The translations under genes were made by a program, and so were the position numbers. Shown in pieces: positions 1 to 9,002 of a DNA stretch of 58,326 bases; the stretch's first letter is position 1, and every line of letters begins with the position of its first letter. A model generated the notes under the pieces. The model did no database searches. It was not told the DNA's origin and was given only the letters and a program-made list of their open reading frames with translations. Source of the stretch: Saprospiraceae bacterium (lineage in GTDB: Bacteria; Bacteroidota; Bacteroidia; Chitinophagales; Saprospiraceae). The stretch lies in contig JAHDCZ010000003.1 in the NCBI GenBank assembly GCA_020629615.1, positions 8,860 to 67,185 of the forward strand. Reading direction: 5' to 3'.

Positions 1-1013
1 TACGTCTTGGGTTTACCCCAAAAAGTGGTATCCTTTACATACCAGGTATTTAATTTAGATACTTTTACAATGTCTTCTCTCTTTTCCAATTCATTGATTC
101 GCTCCGAGAAATCAGAATGAGATATTTCATTTTCGCGACCAAAGCTTTCGGAGCTTTTCCCATCAAAATCACGAATGGTCGGCAAAATATTTAATCTCTT
201 ATTCAGTGGAGGTCTGCAAGCTATCAATCCTTTTGTGTAAGAATTTTGAGGAAAACTAAATATCTCTTTTGTCTTTCCTCTTTCGACAATTTCCCCTTGA
301 TTCATTACGATTACTTCATCGGCGATTTGATGAACAACTCCTAGATCATGGGAAATAAAAATTATTGCGGTTTGTAATTCGGTTTGTATTTCTTTTATGA
401 GTTTTAATATTTCTTTTTGGACTGTGACGTCCAATGCAGTGGTGGGCTCGTCAGCAATTAAAATTTTAGGCTCTGAAGATATAGCCATTGCGATCATAAT
501 CCTCTGTATTTGACCTCCAGACAATTGATGCGGATAAGAATCATATATTCTTTTGCAATCTCCAAGTTTCACTTTATCAAAAAGACTTAGAACCTTGGCC
601 TTCGCCTCCTCCTTTGATAAATCAGAGTGTATCAATATAGCTTCTTGTACTTGTTTCCCACAACGAACAGTAGGATTCAAAGAACTCAAAGGATCTTGAA
701 AAATCATGGAAATTTCAGCTCCTCTAATTTTCTCAATTTCATGATCTTTTAACGAAAGAAGATTTAATGGCTTTTTCGCACCTCTATAGATCGCAGCGCC
801 ACTTATTATTGCGGGAGGAGCATTTAAAAGTTGCAAAAGAGATAAACAACTCACAGATTTTCCAGAACCAGATTCTCCTACAATACCCAGAATTTGCCCG
901 GAAGATAGATCAAATGAAATTCCCTTAACTGCCTCATTCATTTGCCCATTTGATTTAAAATCTATTTTTAAATCTTCTATTGAGAGAATATGTTCTATTC
1001 CGTTGATATTCAT
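1..1013 (-). CDS. ABC transporter ATP-binding protein, oligopeptide/dipeptide type; C-terminus outside window
   Basis: ATPase that would power an inner-membrane peptide-type (Opp/Dpp/Gsi) importer. Translating the minus strand from ATG at 1013 gives Walker A GESGSGKS at residues 46-53, a Q-loop in FQDPLSSLNPT, the signature LSGGQIQR near residue 162, Walker B ILIADEPTTALD near 186 and the H-loop ISHDLG near 221. The first nucleotide-binding domain is followed by a linker, and the sequence just before the edge (VSKLNTWYVK) looks like the start of a second ABC domain, so this is probably a tandem double-ABC protein of the YejF/GsiA kind. The fusion is an inference because the frame runs off the window. 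It is divergent from the AsmA-like gene. No permease or binding protein is visible. Confidence 0.85.
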   Translation of the reverse strand, partial: MNINGIEHILSIEDLKIDFKSNGQMNEAVKGISFDLSSGQILGIVGESGSGKSVSCLSLLQLLNAPPAIISGAAIYRGAKKPLNLLSLKDHEIEKIRGAEISMIFQDPLSSLNPTVRCGKQVQEAILIHSDLSKEEAKAKVLSLFDKVKLGDCKRIYDSYPHQLSGGQIQRIMIAMAISSEPKILIADEPTTALDVTVQKEILKLIKEIQTELQTAIIFISHDLGVVHQIADEVIVMNQGEIVERGKTKEIFSFPQNSYTKGLIACRPPLNKRLNILPTIRDFDGKSSESFGRENEISHSDFSERINELEKREDIVKVSKLNTWYVKDTTFWGKPKT

Positions 1014-1199
1014 AGAGTCAAATATGCATAAAAAATCCTAATCAACAGTTTTTCTTGTTGCTTCAATATCCCTTATTTTACGTTAATTATACATTAATTT
1101 AGGCTATTGTTTAATGATTGAACACAATCAAACGTTTTTAAACTACATTTAACTCTGAAAGATCAAAAATCCAAAGAGCACTTAATATCCAATTGGCTT

Positions 1200-4100
1200 A
1201 TGAAGAAAATAAAATCGCTTTTTAAAATTCTAGGAATTGTAATAACTCTTTTCATTATTGCTCTCATTCTGATTCCTCTTTTATTTGAAGATGAAATTTT
1301 AAAGATCATAAAGCAAGAAATCAATGATAACGTTGAAGCCAAGGTTGATTTTGACAATGCTTCGCTCTCCTTAATTAAGAGTTTTCCCAATGCCCAAATA
1401 TCATTAGAGAACTTGAGCATTACTGGTACAAATGAATTTATAGGAACAGAATTATTACGAGCAAAAAACATTGCACTTTCCTTTGATCTACTCTCAGTTC
1501 TAAGAAGCACAGAAAAACTAGAACTGTTGTCTTTAAATATTGATAAGGCAAAAGTGGATGTTCGAGTATTGAAAAATGGTAAAGCCAATTATGATATTAG
1601 CAAATCAAAGGATACCTCTTCAGAGACGAGTTCGGATATAAGTTTCAAATTAGAGAATTACTCAATAAATGAATCGGAGCTCTATTATAATGATCTGAGT
1701 TCAAAATTAAATATTGAGCTCATCGATCTCAATCACAAAGGCAGTGGTGAATTTACTCAAAGTGTATTTGACTTAAAGACAAAGACTGATATAAGAGATG
1801 TAAATCTTAGCTCTGGAAGTATGAGTTATTTGAAAAACGCTATAATAGCCGGTGACGCCGTTATTAGTATGGATATGACAAAGCAAAAATACAGCTTTGA
1901 TAAAAACCAATTTAATATAAATGAACTTTTAATAAACCTTGATGGAGATGTTGCTCTGGAAAAGGATGACATTCTGATCCAGTTAAAAGCCAATAGTCCT
2001 ACTAATGATTTTAAGGGGTTTCTTTCGGTTATCCCGAATGCATATGTAAAAAACTTCAACAATGTTGAAGCCAGTGGATCGGCCGATATTAATTTAACTG
2101 TAAATGGTAGACTGAATATCGCAAAAGAACTATACCCATCCTTTCGTTTCTCTAGTGATATTGATGATGCAGGCTTTAAATTTCCGGATGCTGATCATGC
2201 CATCAGTAATCTCAATGCTTCAGTACATATTTCGAACTCGAGCGCCAAGCTTTCCAATTTAGCTGTTCAGATTCCGAAATTTAATTTTTCACTAGATGAT
2301 GAAGCTGTAGAAGGAAAGTTAATCGTTACCGAAGTTGCCAAGGATCCCAAAATCAATGGAGCACTTCGTGGAAAAATCAACTTAGAAAAATTAAATCACA
2401 GCTTACCCGCAGAAGGTCTAAACATTAGAAATGGGTATTTAGATTCGGATTTTGAGATCGATGCTCGGATGTCTGATATTGAAAATGAAAATTATAATTC
2501 AATATTATTCGATGGAGATTTAACAGTTAGTGATTTAGATATGGATTACGAAGAAATTAAACCCATTCGCGTAAGCGAAATAAAAATAAAAGCAAGTCCT
2601 GAATCCATTGATATTAAAACAGAAAAAATCAATATCGATCAAAACGACTTGCTTCTTAATGGTCAAATCAATAATCCCCTGGCCTATTTTCTTCCTCAAA
2701 AGGCAATGAATGGTCAAATTAACTTCAAATCAAATCGTTTTAACTTAAACCAATTTCTTCTTGACAACCAAGGTGAATCGAAATCGCAAAAAATAGAGGA
2801 ACAATCAAATGACGATTCTATAGAACAAATTATTAGTACTAGTAATTTTCGATTGAATGGGGAAATCGATCAATTAGAGTATGAAGATTATATTTTTAAT
2901 GATAACGCCCTTACTGCTGATTTGTCATCTAATCGAATAGTAATAGATCAATTTTCTACCATAATAAATGATAGTGATCTATCGATTAAAGGAAATATCG
3001 ATAACGCCTACGCCTATCTAAATAATGAAGAGAATCTGACTGGTCAATTGAGTATTAACTCTAATAAATTAGACCTCAACCAATTCTTAGACGAAACTTC
3101 AACTGAAAATACTAATGCCTCCTATGAAAACTTTATTGTACCCAAAAATATCGACATCGATATGGATGCGAATATTGGACAATTAACTTTTATCGATTTG
3201 AATTTCACAAATTTCATATCCAATGGACACATTAGAGATGAAGTTATAGAATTTGAAAACATCCAAACCAAAGGACTGGGCGGCACAATGATCTTTCAAG
3301 GTATCTACAATTCTCAAGATGAGAGCAACCCAAAGTTTGAATTCAAATATGACCTCAATAAACTTGAATTTTCTCAGGCATTTAATCAATTGACCAGTGT
3401 TCAAAAATTAGCTCCAATCGCTAAATATATAAGTGGACTTTTCAACGCAACTTTGGTTATGAGTGGAAGTCTTTCAGAAAATGCAGAGATCAAATACTCA
3501 GATTTAAATGCTTCTGGATTTATAGAAACATTGGAAGGCGCTTTGAAAGGATTTGAACCCATTCAAAAAGTAGCGAATCAATTTAGTGTGGAAAAACTCA
3601 AAAATTGGACGATTGAAAACACAAAAAATTGGTTTGAAATTGAAAATGGTAAAGTAAATCTCAAAGAATTCCAAACACAACAATTAGGAGTTGATATGAT
3701 AATTAGTGGTTCTCATAGTATTGATCAAAGCATGGATTACAACATTTTAGCGGACATACCGAGAGAACTGTTGAAGTCAAATCAAATTGGAAGTCTTGCC
3801 GAGACAGGCTTAAGTTTACTTGAGAATGAAGCAGCTAAAATTGGTTTAAACATAGACCAAGGAGATTATATCACAGTAAAAATAGGTCTTACGGGATCTA
3901 TCAGTGATCCTAAAATAAAGCTTACTCCTATTAATTCTGGTGGCAAGAGTGCACAAAATGTAATCAAGGATCAAGTAAAGGATCAATTAGATAAAGAAAA
4001 AGAAAAAATTGTTGGCAAAGTCGAGAGTAAGTCGAATGAGATAAAAGATTCAATCGTCACTGTTGCAGAAGAACAAGTTGATCTGGTAAAGTCAAAAACT

Positions 4101-4331
4101 GAAGAAAAAGTAAACGAAGTTGTGGATTCTACTCGCGAAATGATTAAAGATGCCATTGGTGCGAAAGTTGATACAATTATCGGACCTGCTGCTACTGATA
4201 GTCTAGGAAAAATTGTAAAAGAAAAAGCCTCAGATATCATCGGGAACGGTGCAGAAAAAGAAATCGATAAGTTAAAAGATAAAATCAAAGACTTTAACCC
4301 ATTTGGAAAGAAAAAGAAAAAAGGGAATTAA
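1200..4331 (+). CDS. AsmA-like family protein, large membrane-anchored periplasmic protein
   Basis: A 1043-residue protein with one N-terminal membrane anchor (about residues 9-30). The long beta-rich body shows the repeated hydrophobic/Asn-Asp pattern of AsmA/TamB-like proteins, with an AsmA C-terminal-like region around 690-900 (GLGGTMIFQGIYN, then IISGSHSIDQSMDY). After about residue 930 there is a charged, probably helical tail rich in K/E/D/V, ending in a lysine cluster. Members of this family are thought to act in envelope biogenesis or lipid traffic between membranes; the role here is inferred from family only. The start is ATG at 1200. The gene stands alone between the ABC ATPase (divergent) and an ECF sigma gene 110 bp downstream. 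Confidence 0.8.
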   Translation: MKKIKSLFKILGIVITLFIIALILIPLLFEDEILKIIKQEINDNVEAKVDFDNASLSLIKSFPNAQISLENLSITGTNEFIGTELLRAKNIALSFDLLSVLRSTEKLELLSLNIDKAKVDVRVLKNGKANYDISKSKDTSSETSSDISFKLENYSINESELYYNDLSSKLNIELIDLNHKGSGEFTQSVFDLKTKTDIRDVNLSSGSMSYLKNAIIAGDAVISMDMTKQKYSFDKNQFNINELLINLDGDVALEKDDILIQLKANSPTNDFKGFLSVIPNAYVKNFNNVEASGSADINLTVNGRLNIAKELYPSFRFSSDIDDAGFKFPDADHAISNLNASVHISNSSAKLSNLAVQIPKFNFSLDDEAVEGKLIVTEVAKDPKINGALRGKINLEKLNHSLPAEGLNIRNGYLDSDFEIDARMSDIENENYNSILFDGDLTVSDLDMDYEEIKPIRVSEIKIKASPESIDIKTEKINIDQNDLLLNGQINNPLAYFLPQKAMNGQINFKSNRFNLNQFLLDNQGESKSQKIEEQSNDDSIEQIISTSNFRLNGEIDQLEYEDYIFNDNALTADLSSNRIVIDQFSTIINDSDLSIKGNIDNAYAYLNNEENLTGQLSINSNKLDLNQFLDETSTENTNASYENFIVPKNIDIDMDANIGQLTFIDLNFTNFISNGHIRDEVIEFENIQTKGLGGTMIFQGIYNSQDESNPKFEFKYDLNKLEFSQAFNQLTSVQKLAPIAKYISGLFNATLVMSGSLSENAEIKYSDLNASGFIETLEGALKGFEPIQKVANQFSVEKLKNWTIENTKNWFEIENGKVNLKEFQTQQLGVDMIISGSHSIDQSMDYNILADIPRELLKSNQIGSLAETGLSLLENEAAKIGLNIDQGDYITVKIGLTGSISDPKIKLTPINSGGKSAQNVIKDQVKDQLDKEKEKIVGKVESKSNEIKDSIVTVAEEQVDLVKSKTEEKVNEVVDSTREMIKDAIGAKVDTIIGPAATDSLGKIVKEKASDIIGNGAEKEIDKLKDKIKDFNPFGKKKKKGN

Positions 4332-4385
4332 GCTATAAATTTTGATCAACAATTAAGTATTATTAATATTTTCGCTTTATAATGC

Positions 4386-4400
4386 TGTTACAAAGTGACA
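4386..4400. promoter_or_regulatory. Imperfect inverted repeat TGTTACAAAGTGACA upstream of sigma gene
   Basis: Fifteen bases with half-sites TGTTAC and GTGACA around a central AAA (one mismatch between arms), 41 bp before the TTG start of the ECF sigma gene. It resembles the perfect repeat TGTAACAAAGTTACA at 51557-51571, also upstream of an ECF sigma gene. It could be an operator; function is inferred only from position and symmetry. Confidence 0.3.
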
Positions 4401-4441
4401 TAATTTTTAGTGCGTAGTCCAAAAAACCAACAGAAACCGCT

Positions 4442-4963
4442 TTGAAAAAACTGATTTCTAATAGCTCTGATTTTGAAATAATATTCAAAGAATATTACAA
4501 TCCCCTGTGCAATTTCATCAATCAGTACATTCATAATTGGGAGGACTCCAAAGAAATCGTTCAGACCACATTTTTGAACATTTGGAATGCGCGAGAACGT
4601 ATCTTTCTAGAAACTTCGGTCAAGAGCTATCTGTTTCAAGCAGCGAAAAACAATATGATCGATTACATCCGAAAAAGTAAAAGAAATTTAGAAATTAAAA
4701 ACCAAACGATTGAAGGTGAAATTTCAACCGAAGAATCTCAGAATATCTCTAATTTAATGATTAGAGAAGCCATAGAAAAGGCATGCTTAACCCTTAAACC
4801 TAAAAATCGAGAAATATTTTTCTTAAACAAATTTGAAGGGTTAACGTATGAAGAAATTGCTAATCATTTGAATATATCCAAAAGGGCTGTTGAGGATAAT
4901 ATAGCCCGTGCCTTGAAATTATTAAGAGAACAACTAAATAAAGATGAAAATTTATTCAATTAA
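4442..4963 (+). CDS. RNA polymerase ECF-type sigma factor (orphan pair with FecR-like protein)
   Basis: A 173-residue sigma-70 family protein. Region 2 lies at about residues 11-78 (EIIFKEYYNPLCNFINQYIH and an aromatic QTTFLNIW), and region 4 at about 115-163 with the helix-turn-helix GLTYEEIANHLNISKRAVED. The start is TTG at 4442: an in-frame stop at 4415-4417 leaves no upstream ATG. Length and layout match Bacteroidota ECF factors that work with FecR-type anti-sigma proteins, and a FecR-like gene follows after 78 bp. Unlike the locus at 22-27 kb there is no TonB-dependent receptor next to it, so its signal source is not visible here. Confidence 0.9.
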   Translation: MKKLISNSSDFEIIFKEYYNPLCNFINQYIHNWEDSKEIVQTTFLNIWNARERIFLETSVKSYLFQAAKNNMIDYIRKSKRNLEIKNQTIEGEISTEESQNISNLMIREAIEKACLTLKPKNREIFFLNKFEGLTYEEIANHLNISKRAVEDNIARALKLLREQLNKDENLFN

Positions 4964-5041
4964 ATATGTGGGATTCGGTAATTTGTTCGTCTTAGAACCG
5001 AAGCTTAACCCCACGAAGCTGTATTCAGAGATTTACAAAGA

Positions 5042-5902
5042 ATGAAGGAGAAAGAATTCGAATATTTATTAGAAAAAGCAAAGCAAATCAGTGATTATCG
5101 TCACGAAGATGTAAGTGCTGCTTGGGGTAGTTTTAGTCGTAAAATTAACTCTAGTTCTGATATAGCTGAATCCAAGCGTCTTGTACCTTTAAAATGGATA
5201 GCTGTTGCGGCATCATTTCTTATTGTTGTTCTATTTTCTCTAAAAAATGATCGCCCGCAAGAAGGATATGGTATTACAATTTCTCAAAACCTAGCCGAAA
5301 AATTCACCTTGCCTGATGGTTCTGAGGTGATTTTGGAACCAAATTCAAAGTTATTTCATCCATCTTCCTTTGATCAAATGAACTCTAGGACTGTCTTTTT
5401 AGATGGTAATGCCAATTTTGATGTTGCTTCGATGAAAGACAAACCTTTTATAGTAAAGCATGATGATTTTAACGTGCGTGTCTTAGGGACTCAATTTCTT
5501 ATTGAGAAAGTTGAGGATAATAAAGTTCTCATTGAAAATATTGAAGGTAGCGTACGTGTTACGGACAACGAAGATGAAACGAATAGTAAGGTTTTAAATG
5601 CTGGTGATAAAATGTACTTTTCTAAAAAGAAATTTATATCACCTGAAGTGGAGATAAAGGAAGTAAGTACAATTGCATCTCAAAGCTTCTATAAAATCTA
5701 CGAACATTTGTACACTAGGACTGAAGGTAGAACATATTTACATATCAATGGTAAAATGAGTGGTAAATCGACCATCGATATAGACCTAAATCAATCTATA
5801 TCTAAAATAATGATGGACTTAAACGAGAAATCTAACATCTTGTTTGATAAAGGAAATTGTAAAGATTGTTACATCATTTATCAACTATTGGAGAAAAATT
5901 AA
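5042..5902 (+). CDS. FecR-like anti-sigma protein with shortened C-terminus
   Basis: A 286-residue inner-membrane protein: cytoplasmic N-terminal part (about 1-51), one membrane helix (about 52-67), then a periplasmic FecR domain (about 82-195) with the typical KFTLPDGSEVILEPNS and RVLGTQFLI motifs. Family members normally end in a secretin/TonB-like short domain (DUF4974) of about 70 residues. Here only its first part is recognisable (SISKIMMDLNEKSNILF), followed by CKDCYIIYQLLEKN and a stop; the FecR of the second locus (25876-26829) has the full domain. It presumably sequesters the sigma factor encoded just upstream. The truncation and the lack of a receptor gene suggest a decaying or rewired signalling unit. 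Confidence 0.8.
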   Translation: MKEKEFEYLLEKAKQISDYRHEDVSAAWGSFSRKINSSSDIAESKRLVPLKWIAVAASFLIVVLFSLKNDRPQEGYGITISQNLAEKFTLPDGSEVILEPNSKLFHPSSFDQMNSRTVFLDGNANFDVASMKDKPFIVKHDDFNVRVLGTQFLIEKVEDNKVLIENIEGSVRVTDNEDETNSKVLNAGDKMYFSKKKFISPEVEIKEVSTIASQSFYKIYEHLYTRTEGRTYLHINGKMSGKSTIDIDLNQSISKIMMDLNEKSNILFDKGNCKDCYIIYQLLEKN

Positions 5903-5925
5903 TCTCTATTGTTTTTGATCTACAC

Positions 5926-6048
5926 CTAATCTTTTGCTAGTATTTTCAATTCTTGATACTGATCTATAAAACGACTAGTTTCATCCGTTTTTTGATAAGA
6001 CTCTTCAATAAATGAGTAAATTGCTTCAAATTTAGAAGTAATGCCCAT
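5926..6048 (-). CDS. Possible small ORF (40 aa) convergent with fecR-like gene; may be spurious
   Basis: The otherwise empty gap between the FecR-like gene and the ABC ATPase contains, on the minus strand, ATG at 6048 and 39 further sense codons to TAG at 5926-5928. The peptide is acidic and probably helical (for example FEAIYSFIEESYQKTDE, FIDQYQELKIL). It overlaps the first 8 bases of the divergent ABC ATPase gene, and no ribosome binding site or promoter box is obvious. No family recognised. It could be a remnant of a longer gene. Confidence 0.25.
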   Translation of the reverse strand: MGITSKFEAIYSFIEESYQKTDETSRFIDQYQELKILAKD

Positions 6049-6934
6049 ACTAGAAATAAATAATCTTTCCAAGAACTACGGAAACGTTCGAGCCCTGGAT
6101 AATTTGAATCTGAGGATCGAAAAAGGTAATGTCTATGGCATTTTAGGGCCTAATGGAAGCGGTAAAACAACCACTCTCGGTATCATCTTAGGTATTTTGA
6201 AACAAAGTAATGGTTCGTACCAATGGTTTGATGGAAAATTAGGTGAAAAATCTCGAATGAAAATCGGAGCCATTCTTGAAACTCCGAATTTTTATCCATA
6301 CCTCAATGCCGAAAAAAACTTAGATATCATTCGACATATCAAAGGAGTATCTGAACAATCATTTGATGAACTACTAGATCTCGTCGATCTCAGTAAACGT
6401 AAAAAATCAAATTTCAACACTTACTCATTGGGTATGAAACAGCGATTGGCCATAGCTGCAACAATGATTGGTGATCCTGAAGTAGTCATCTTTGATGAGC
6501 CTACCAATGGGCTTGATCCTCAAGGAATTGCGGAAGTTAGAAATATATTGGGCCGTGTTGCTGATAGTGGTAAAACAGTCATCATGGCGAGTCACATTCT
6601 CAACGAAGTTGAAAAAATCTGTTCTCACGTCGCTATTATAAAATACGGTAAATTGTTAGCCACCGGTTCAGTGGGCTCTATACTTTCGAATGATTTGATT
6701 ATGGAAATTGGTTCGGATGAATTAGATCGTTTGAGAGAATTTCTAAATTCTATCCCTTGGATAAAAAAAATTGACTCTAAAAAGGGATTTTTGGAATGCA
6801 ATATTGAAGCAGGTCATAAAGCCGCAGAAATGAATAAAATTGCTTTTGATCAAGGAATTACATTGACTCATTTGGTCGCTAGAAAGAAAAACCTGGAGCA
6901 AGAATTCATGGAAATAACTAATAAAACGAACTAA
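6041..6934 (+). CDS. ABC-2 type transporter, ATP-binding protein
   Basis: A 297-residue nucleotide-binding subunit of the DrrA/CcmA-like exporter class. Walker A GPNGSGKT is at 36-43, the signature YSLGMKQRLAIA at about 127-138, Walker B VVIFDEPTNGLDP near 148-160, and the H-loop in MASHILNEV. The roughly 80-residue C-terminal extension is common in this exporter group. The permease gene starts 13 bp downstream, so the two form an operon and a complex at the inner membrane. Substrate unknown; such pairs export drugs, lipids or peptides. Confidence 0.93.
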   Translation: MPILEINNLSKNYGNVRALDNLNLRIEKGNVYGILGPNGSGKTTTLGIILGILKQSNGSYQWFDGKLGEKSRMKIGAILETPNFYPYLNAEKNLDIIRHIKGVSEQSFDELLDLVDLSKRKKSNFNTYSLGMKQRLAIAATMIGDPEVVIFDEPTNGLDPQGIAEVRNILGRVADSGKTVIMASHILNEVEKICSHVAIIKYGKLLATGSVGSILSNDLIMEIGSDELDRLREFLNSIPWIKKIDSKKGFLECNIEAGHKAAEMNKIAFDQGITLTHLVARKKNLEQEFMEITNKTN

Positions 6935-6947
6935 AAGCACGAAAGAC

Positions 6948-7766
6948 ATGATCAAATTGCTTCAATTAGAATGGAAAAAATTCAAAACGAATGCAGTCAC
7001 TAGTCTACTAGGATTGCTATTTCTCGCTATATTTCCTTCTGCGATTTTCATATGTAAGGAAATGTTCAAAGAAACTGCCAAATTACCTGGCATTCCGACC
7101 CACAAGGATATATTTGAATTCCCTGGTATCTGGAATTGGTTAGGTTATGATGGAAATTGGGTCATTTTCTTCTTCCTAGGCTTTATTGGAATTTATATCG
7201 TTACCTCAGAAGTTGGAAATAAAACTATGCGTCAAAACATCATTACTGGGATGACACGGCATGAATTCTTTATGGCAAAATTTTATTCCATATTAGCTAT
7301 ATCAATATTTGCTACTTTATTTTATACAATAATTGCTATAGCCATAGGAGCTTCGCACACCGCTGATTACACGATGGGGCAAATTTGGGACAATGATCTT
7401 GCCGTTTTAAAATACTTTTTAATGAGCATGGGGTATTTGTCATTTGGTCTTTTTCTTGGTTTCACAATTCGAAAAAGTGGATTGGCCATTTTTAGCTATT
7501 TATCTTATGTACTATTTGTTGAACCCCTCGCACGTATGATTATCTTTTTTCAAATTGTTCAAAGTAATATTGTCAATTTCTTTCCGATGAATGCCATTGA
7601 AGATTTGATGCCCAACCCAATGTATAGAATAGCGGACAAACTTCCGGATGATCTGCCCATGACTGGAAAATTGCTCTCAGATCCCCAAGCGATCATTAGT
7701 AGCAGTTTGTATATATTAATATTTCTCGCTATTTCGTATAGCAGCATTACAAAGAGAGATATCTAG
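6948..7766 (+). CDS. ABC-2 type transporter, permease
   Basis: A 272-residue integral membrane protein with about six hydrophobic segments: one near residue 20-38, one near 75-92 (VIFFFLGFIGIYIVTSEVG), then clusters around 115-135, 158-175, 180-200 and 252-268. The motif TSEVGNKTMRQNIITGMTR resembles the ABC-2 permease pattern in which an amphipathic stretch after a membrane helix contacts the ATPase. It pairs with the ATPase encoded 13 bp upstream. Its last 20 bases overlap the convergent bioY gene end to end. Confidence 0.85.
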   Translation: MIKLLQLEWKKFKTNAVTSLLGLLFLAIFPSAIFICKEMFKETAKLPGIPTHKDIFEFPGIWNWLGYDGNWVIFFFLGFIGIYIVTSEVGNKTMRQNIITGMTRHEFFMAKFYSILAISIFATLFYTIIAIAIGASHTADYTMGQIWDNDLAVLKYFLMSMGYLSFGLFLGFTIRKSGLAIFSYLSYVLFVEPLARMIIFFQIVQSNIVNFFPMNAIEDLMPNPMYRIADKLPDDLPMTGKLLSDPQAIISSSLYILIFLAISYSSITKRDI

Positions 7767-8274
7767 AATTGAAACTTTTCAAAGAAACAATGATTAAGGA
7801 TGCTACGAATACCTTAATTAATGATGGAATAAGAAAGGGATAAAAACCATATTGAAGAGCTTTACTAAACGAATACATCAAACTCAGGTGGCTTACGCCG
7901 AATGAAAACATTATTAAAGTCGCAATCAAAAGGATTTGTACGATCCCATTATAATTTATCTTTTTATTATATAAATTGATAGAAATGAAATACGCAACAA
8001 AAACAAATCCATAAAGAAATCCACCACTGCCAGATAATAATGACTCCCATCCACTACTACCTTCAGAAAATATAGGTAAGCCCAACCCACCTAAAACGAG
8101 ATAAGAGATTACTATAATGACACTTTGTTTTGGACTCAAAAAAGCCGCAACTATCATTATCATTAAGCTCTGAGCTGAAAAGGGCACTTCTATACTCTCT
8201 ACAACGAAATCATATGAAATATGTGCACTTGCTGAGATTAACGCTATAGCCAGAATCATTTTAAGGTAATCCAT
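7747..8274 (-). CDS. bioY: Biotin transporter BioY (S component of ECF transporter)
   Basis: A 175-residue membrane protein with five to six predicted helices and BioY family signatures: an N-terminal VPFSAQSLMIMIVAAFLSPK block (in other BioY, VPxTxQTLxVLLxGxLLGxK), LVLGGLGLPIFSEGSSGWES and the SGSGGFLYGF glycine motif. BioY binds biotin and works alone or with an ECF energising module; no BioMN-like genes lie nearby. The gene overlaps the end of the ABC permease by 20 bp (convergent) and lies 14 bp downstream of the secreted protein gene at 8289-8909, so the two may be co-transcribed. Confidence 0.87.
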   Translation of the reverse strand: MDYLKMILAIALISASAHISYDFVVESIEVPFSAQSLMIMIVAAFLSPKQSVIIVISYLVLGGLGLPIFSEGSSGWESLLSGSGGFLYGFVFVAYFISINLYNKKINYNGIVQILLIATLIMFSFGVSHLSLMYSFSKALQYGFYPFLIPSLIKVFVASLIIVSLKSFNSRYLSL

Positions 8275-8288
8275 GGCTAAAATTAAAT

Positions 8289-8909
8289 TTAAATTAATTC
8301 ATCAGAAAATTTATTTAATTCAATCAATTGCCTTCTATCTACCGTTTCCCATATAAGAACCCCATCAGATTTGATTGAAATCACATTTCCTCTTTTATCG
8401 ACAAATCTATTTTTATTTGACATTTGAGAATAATAAATCCATTCTCTCTTTCCTCTAATCCTTGTCTTCAATCCATTCCGATCTCTTACAATATATGCAA
8501 CTTGATGATCAAGAAAATACCAACTTCCTTCTAAATTGATTCTCTTTCTTGGAAAATTCCATTCATCATCAGTGTGATGATTTTGATGAGGATGAGGACT
8601 CACTTTACATCTAGAGTCGACAAATACATATCTTCTTCCTGAAGGCTCGATTATGACAAACTTGTCGTATCTCAAAATTCTAAGCTCTCGGTTTCTTTTA
8701 TCAAATAACTCACCAAATCGATTATACTTAAAGTACGCCTTTCGAGAATAAAATCCTTTAATCTTAATTCCTTTAGAATTGGTTTTAACTCGTATATCCT
8801 GATGACTATTTACATTATACCATCTGCCTTCTTTAAGATTAGAACTGTGATGAGCCTCCAAAAGAAGTGGGCCCATAAGTAAAAATAAAATATAGATATA
8901 CCGGCTCAT
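8289..8909 (-). CDS. Secreted protein of unknown function with two internal repeats
   Basis: A 206-residue protein with an N-terminal signal peptide (about 1-18, hydrophobic YIYILFLLMGPLLL). No family recognised. The mature part appears to be two copies of one roughly 70-residue unit: the first begins EGRWYNVNSHQDIRV near residue 27, the second EGSWYFLDHQVAYIV near residue 124, and both continue through aligned GIKIKG/GLKTRI, FDKRN/VDKRG and SGRRYVF/VDRRQLI positions. A His-rich linker (PHPHQNHH, about residues 106-113) joins them. Both units are rich in Arg/Lys and aromatic residues, so each may be a small beta domain. It precedes bioY by 14 bp. Confidence 0.65.
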   Translation of the reverse strand: MSRYIYILFLLMGPLLLEAHHSSNLKEGRWYNVNSHQDIRVKTNSKGIKIKGFYSRKAYFKYNRFGELFDKRNRELRILRYDKFVIIEPSGRRYVFVDSRCKVSPHPHQNHHTDDEWNFPRKRINLEGSWYFLDHQVAYIVRDRNGLKTRIRGKREWIYYSQMSNKNRFVDKRGNVISIKSDGVLIWETVDRRQLIELNKFSDELI

Positions 8910-8911
8910 AA

Positions 8912-8939
8912 TAAAGTATTTAAGTTATCGAATACTTTA
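8912..8939 (-). other. Hairpin just before the start codon of the secreted protein gene
   Basis: Perfect 9-bp inverted repeat TAAAGTATT / AATACTTTA with a 10-base loop, ending three bases before the ATG at 8909 (minus strand). There is no T-run after the stem, so it is a weak candidate terminator for the lipoprotein gene upstream (9003-9539); a structured leader that affects translation initiation is the alternative. Confidence 0.35.
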
Positions 8940-9002
8940 AAAATAAGAGTAACAGAAGTTAAAGCTTACTATAGATTCGTTAAGCTCTAGTTAAGGACAG
9001 TA

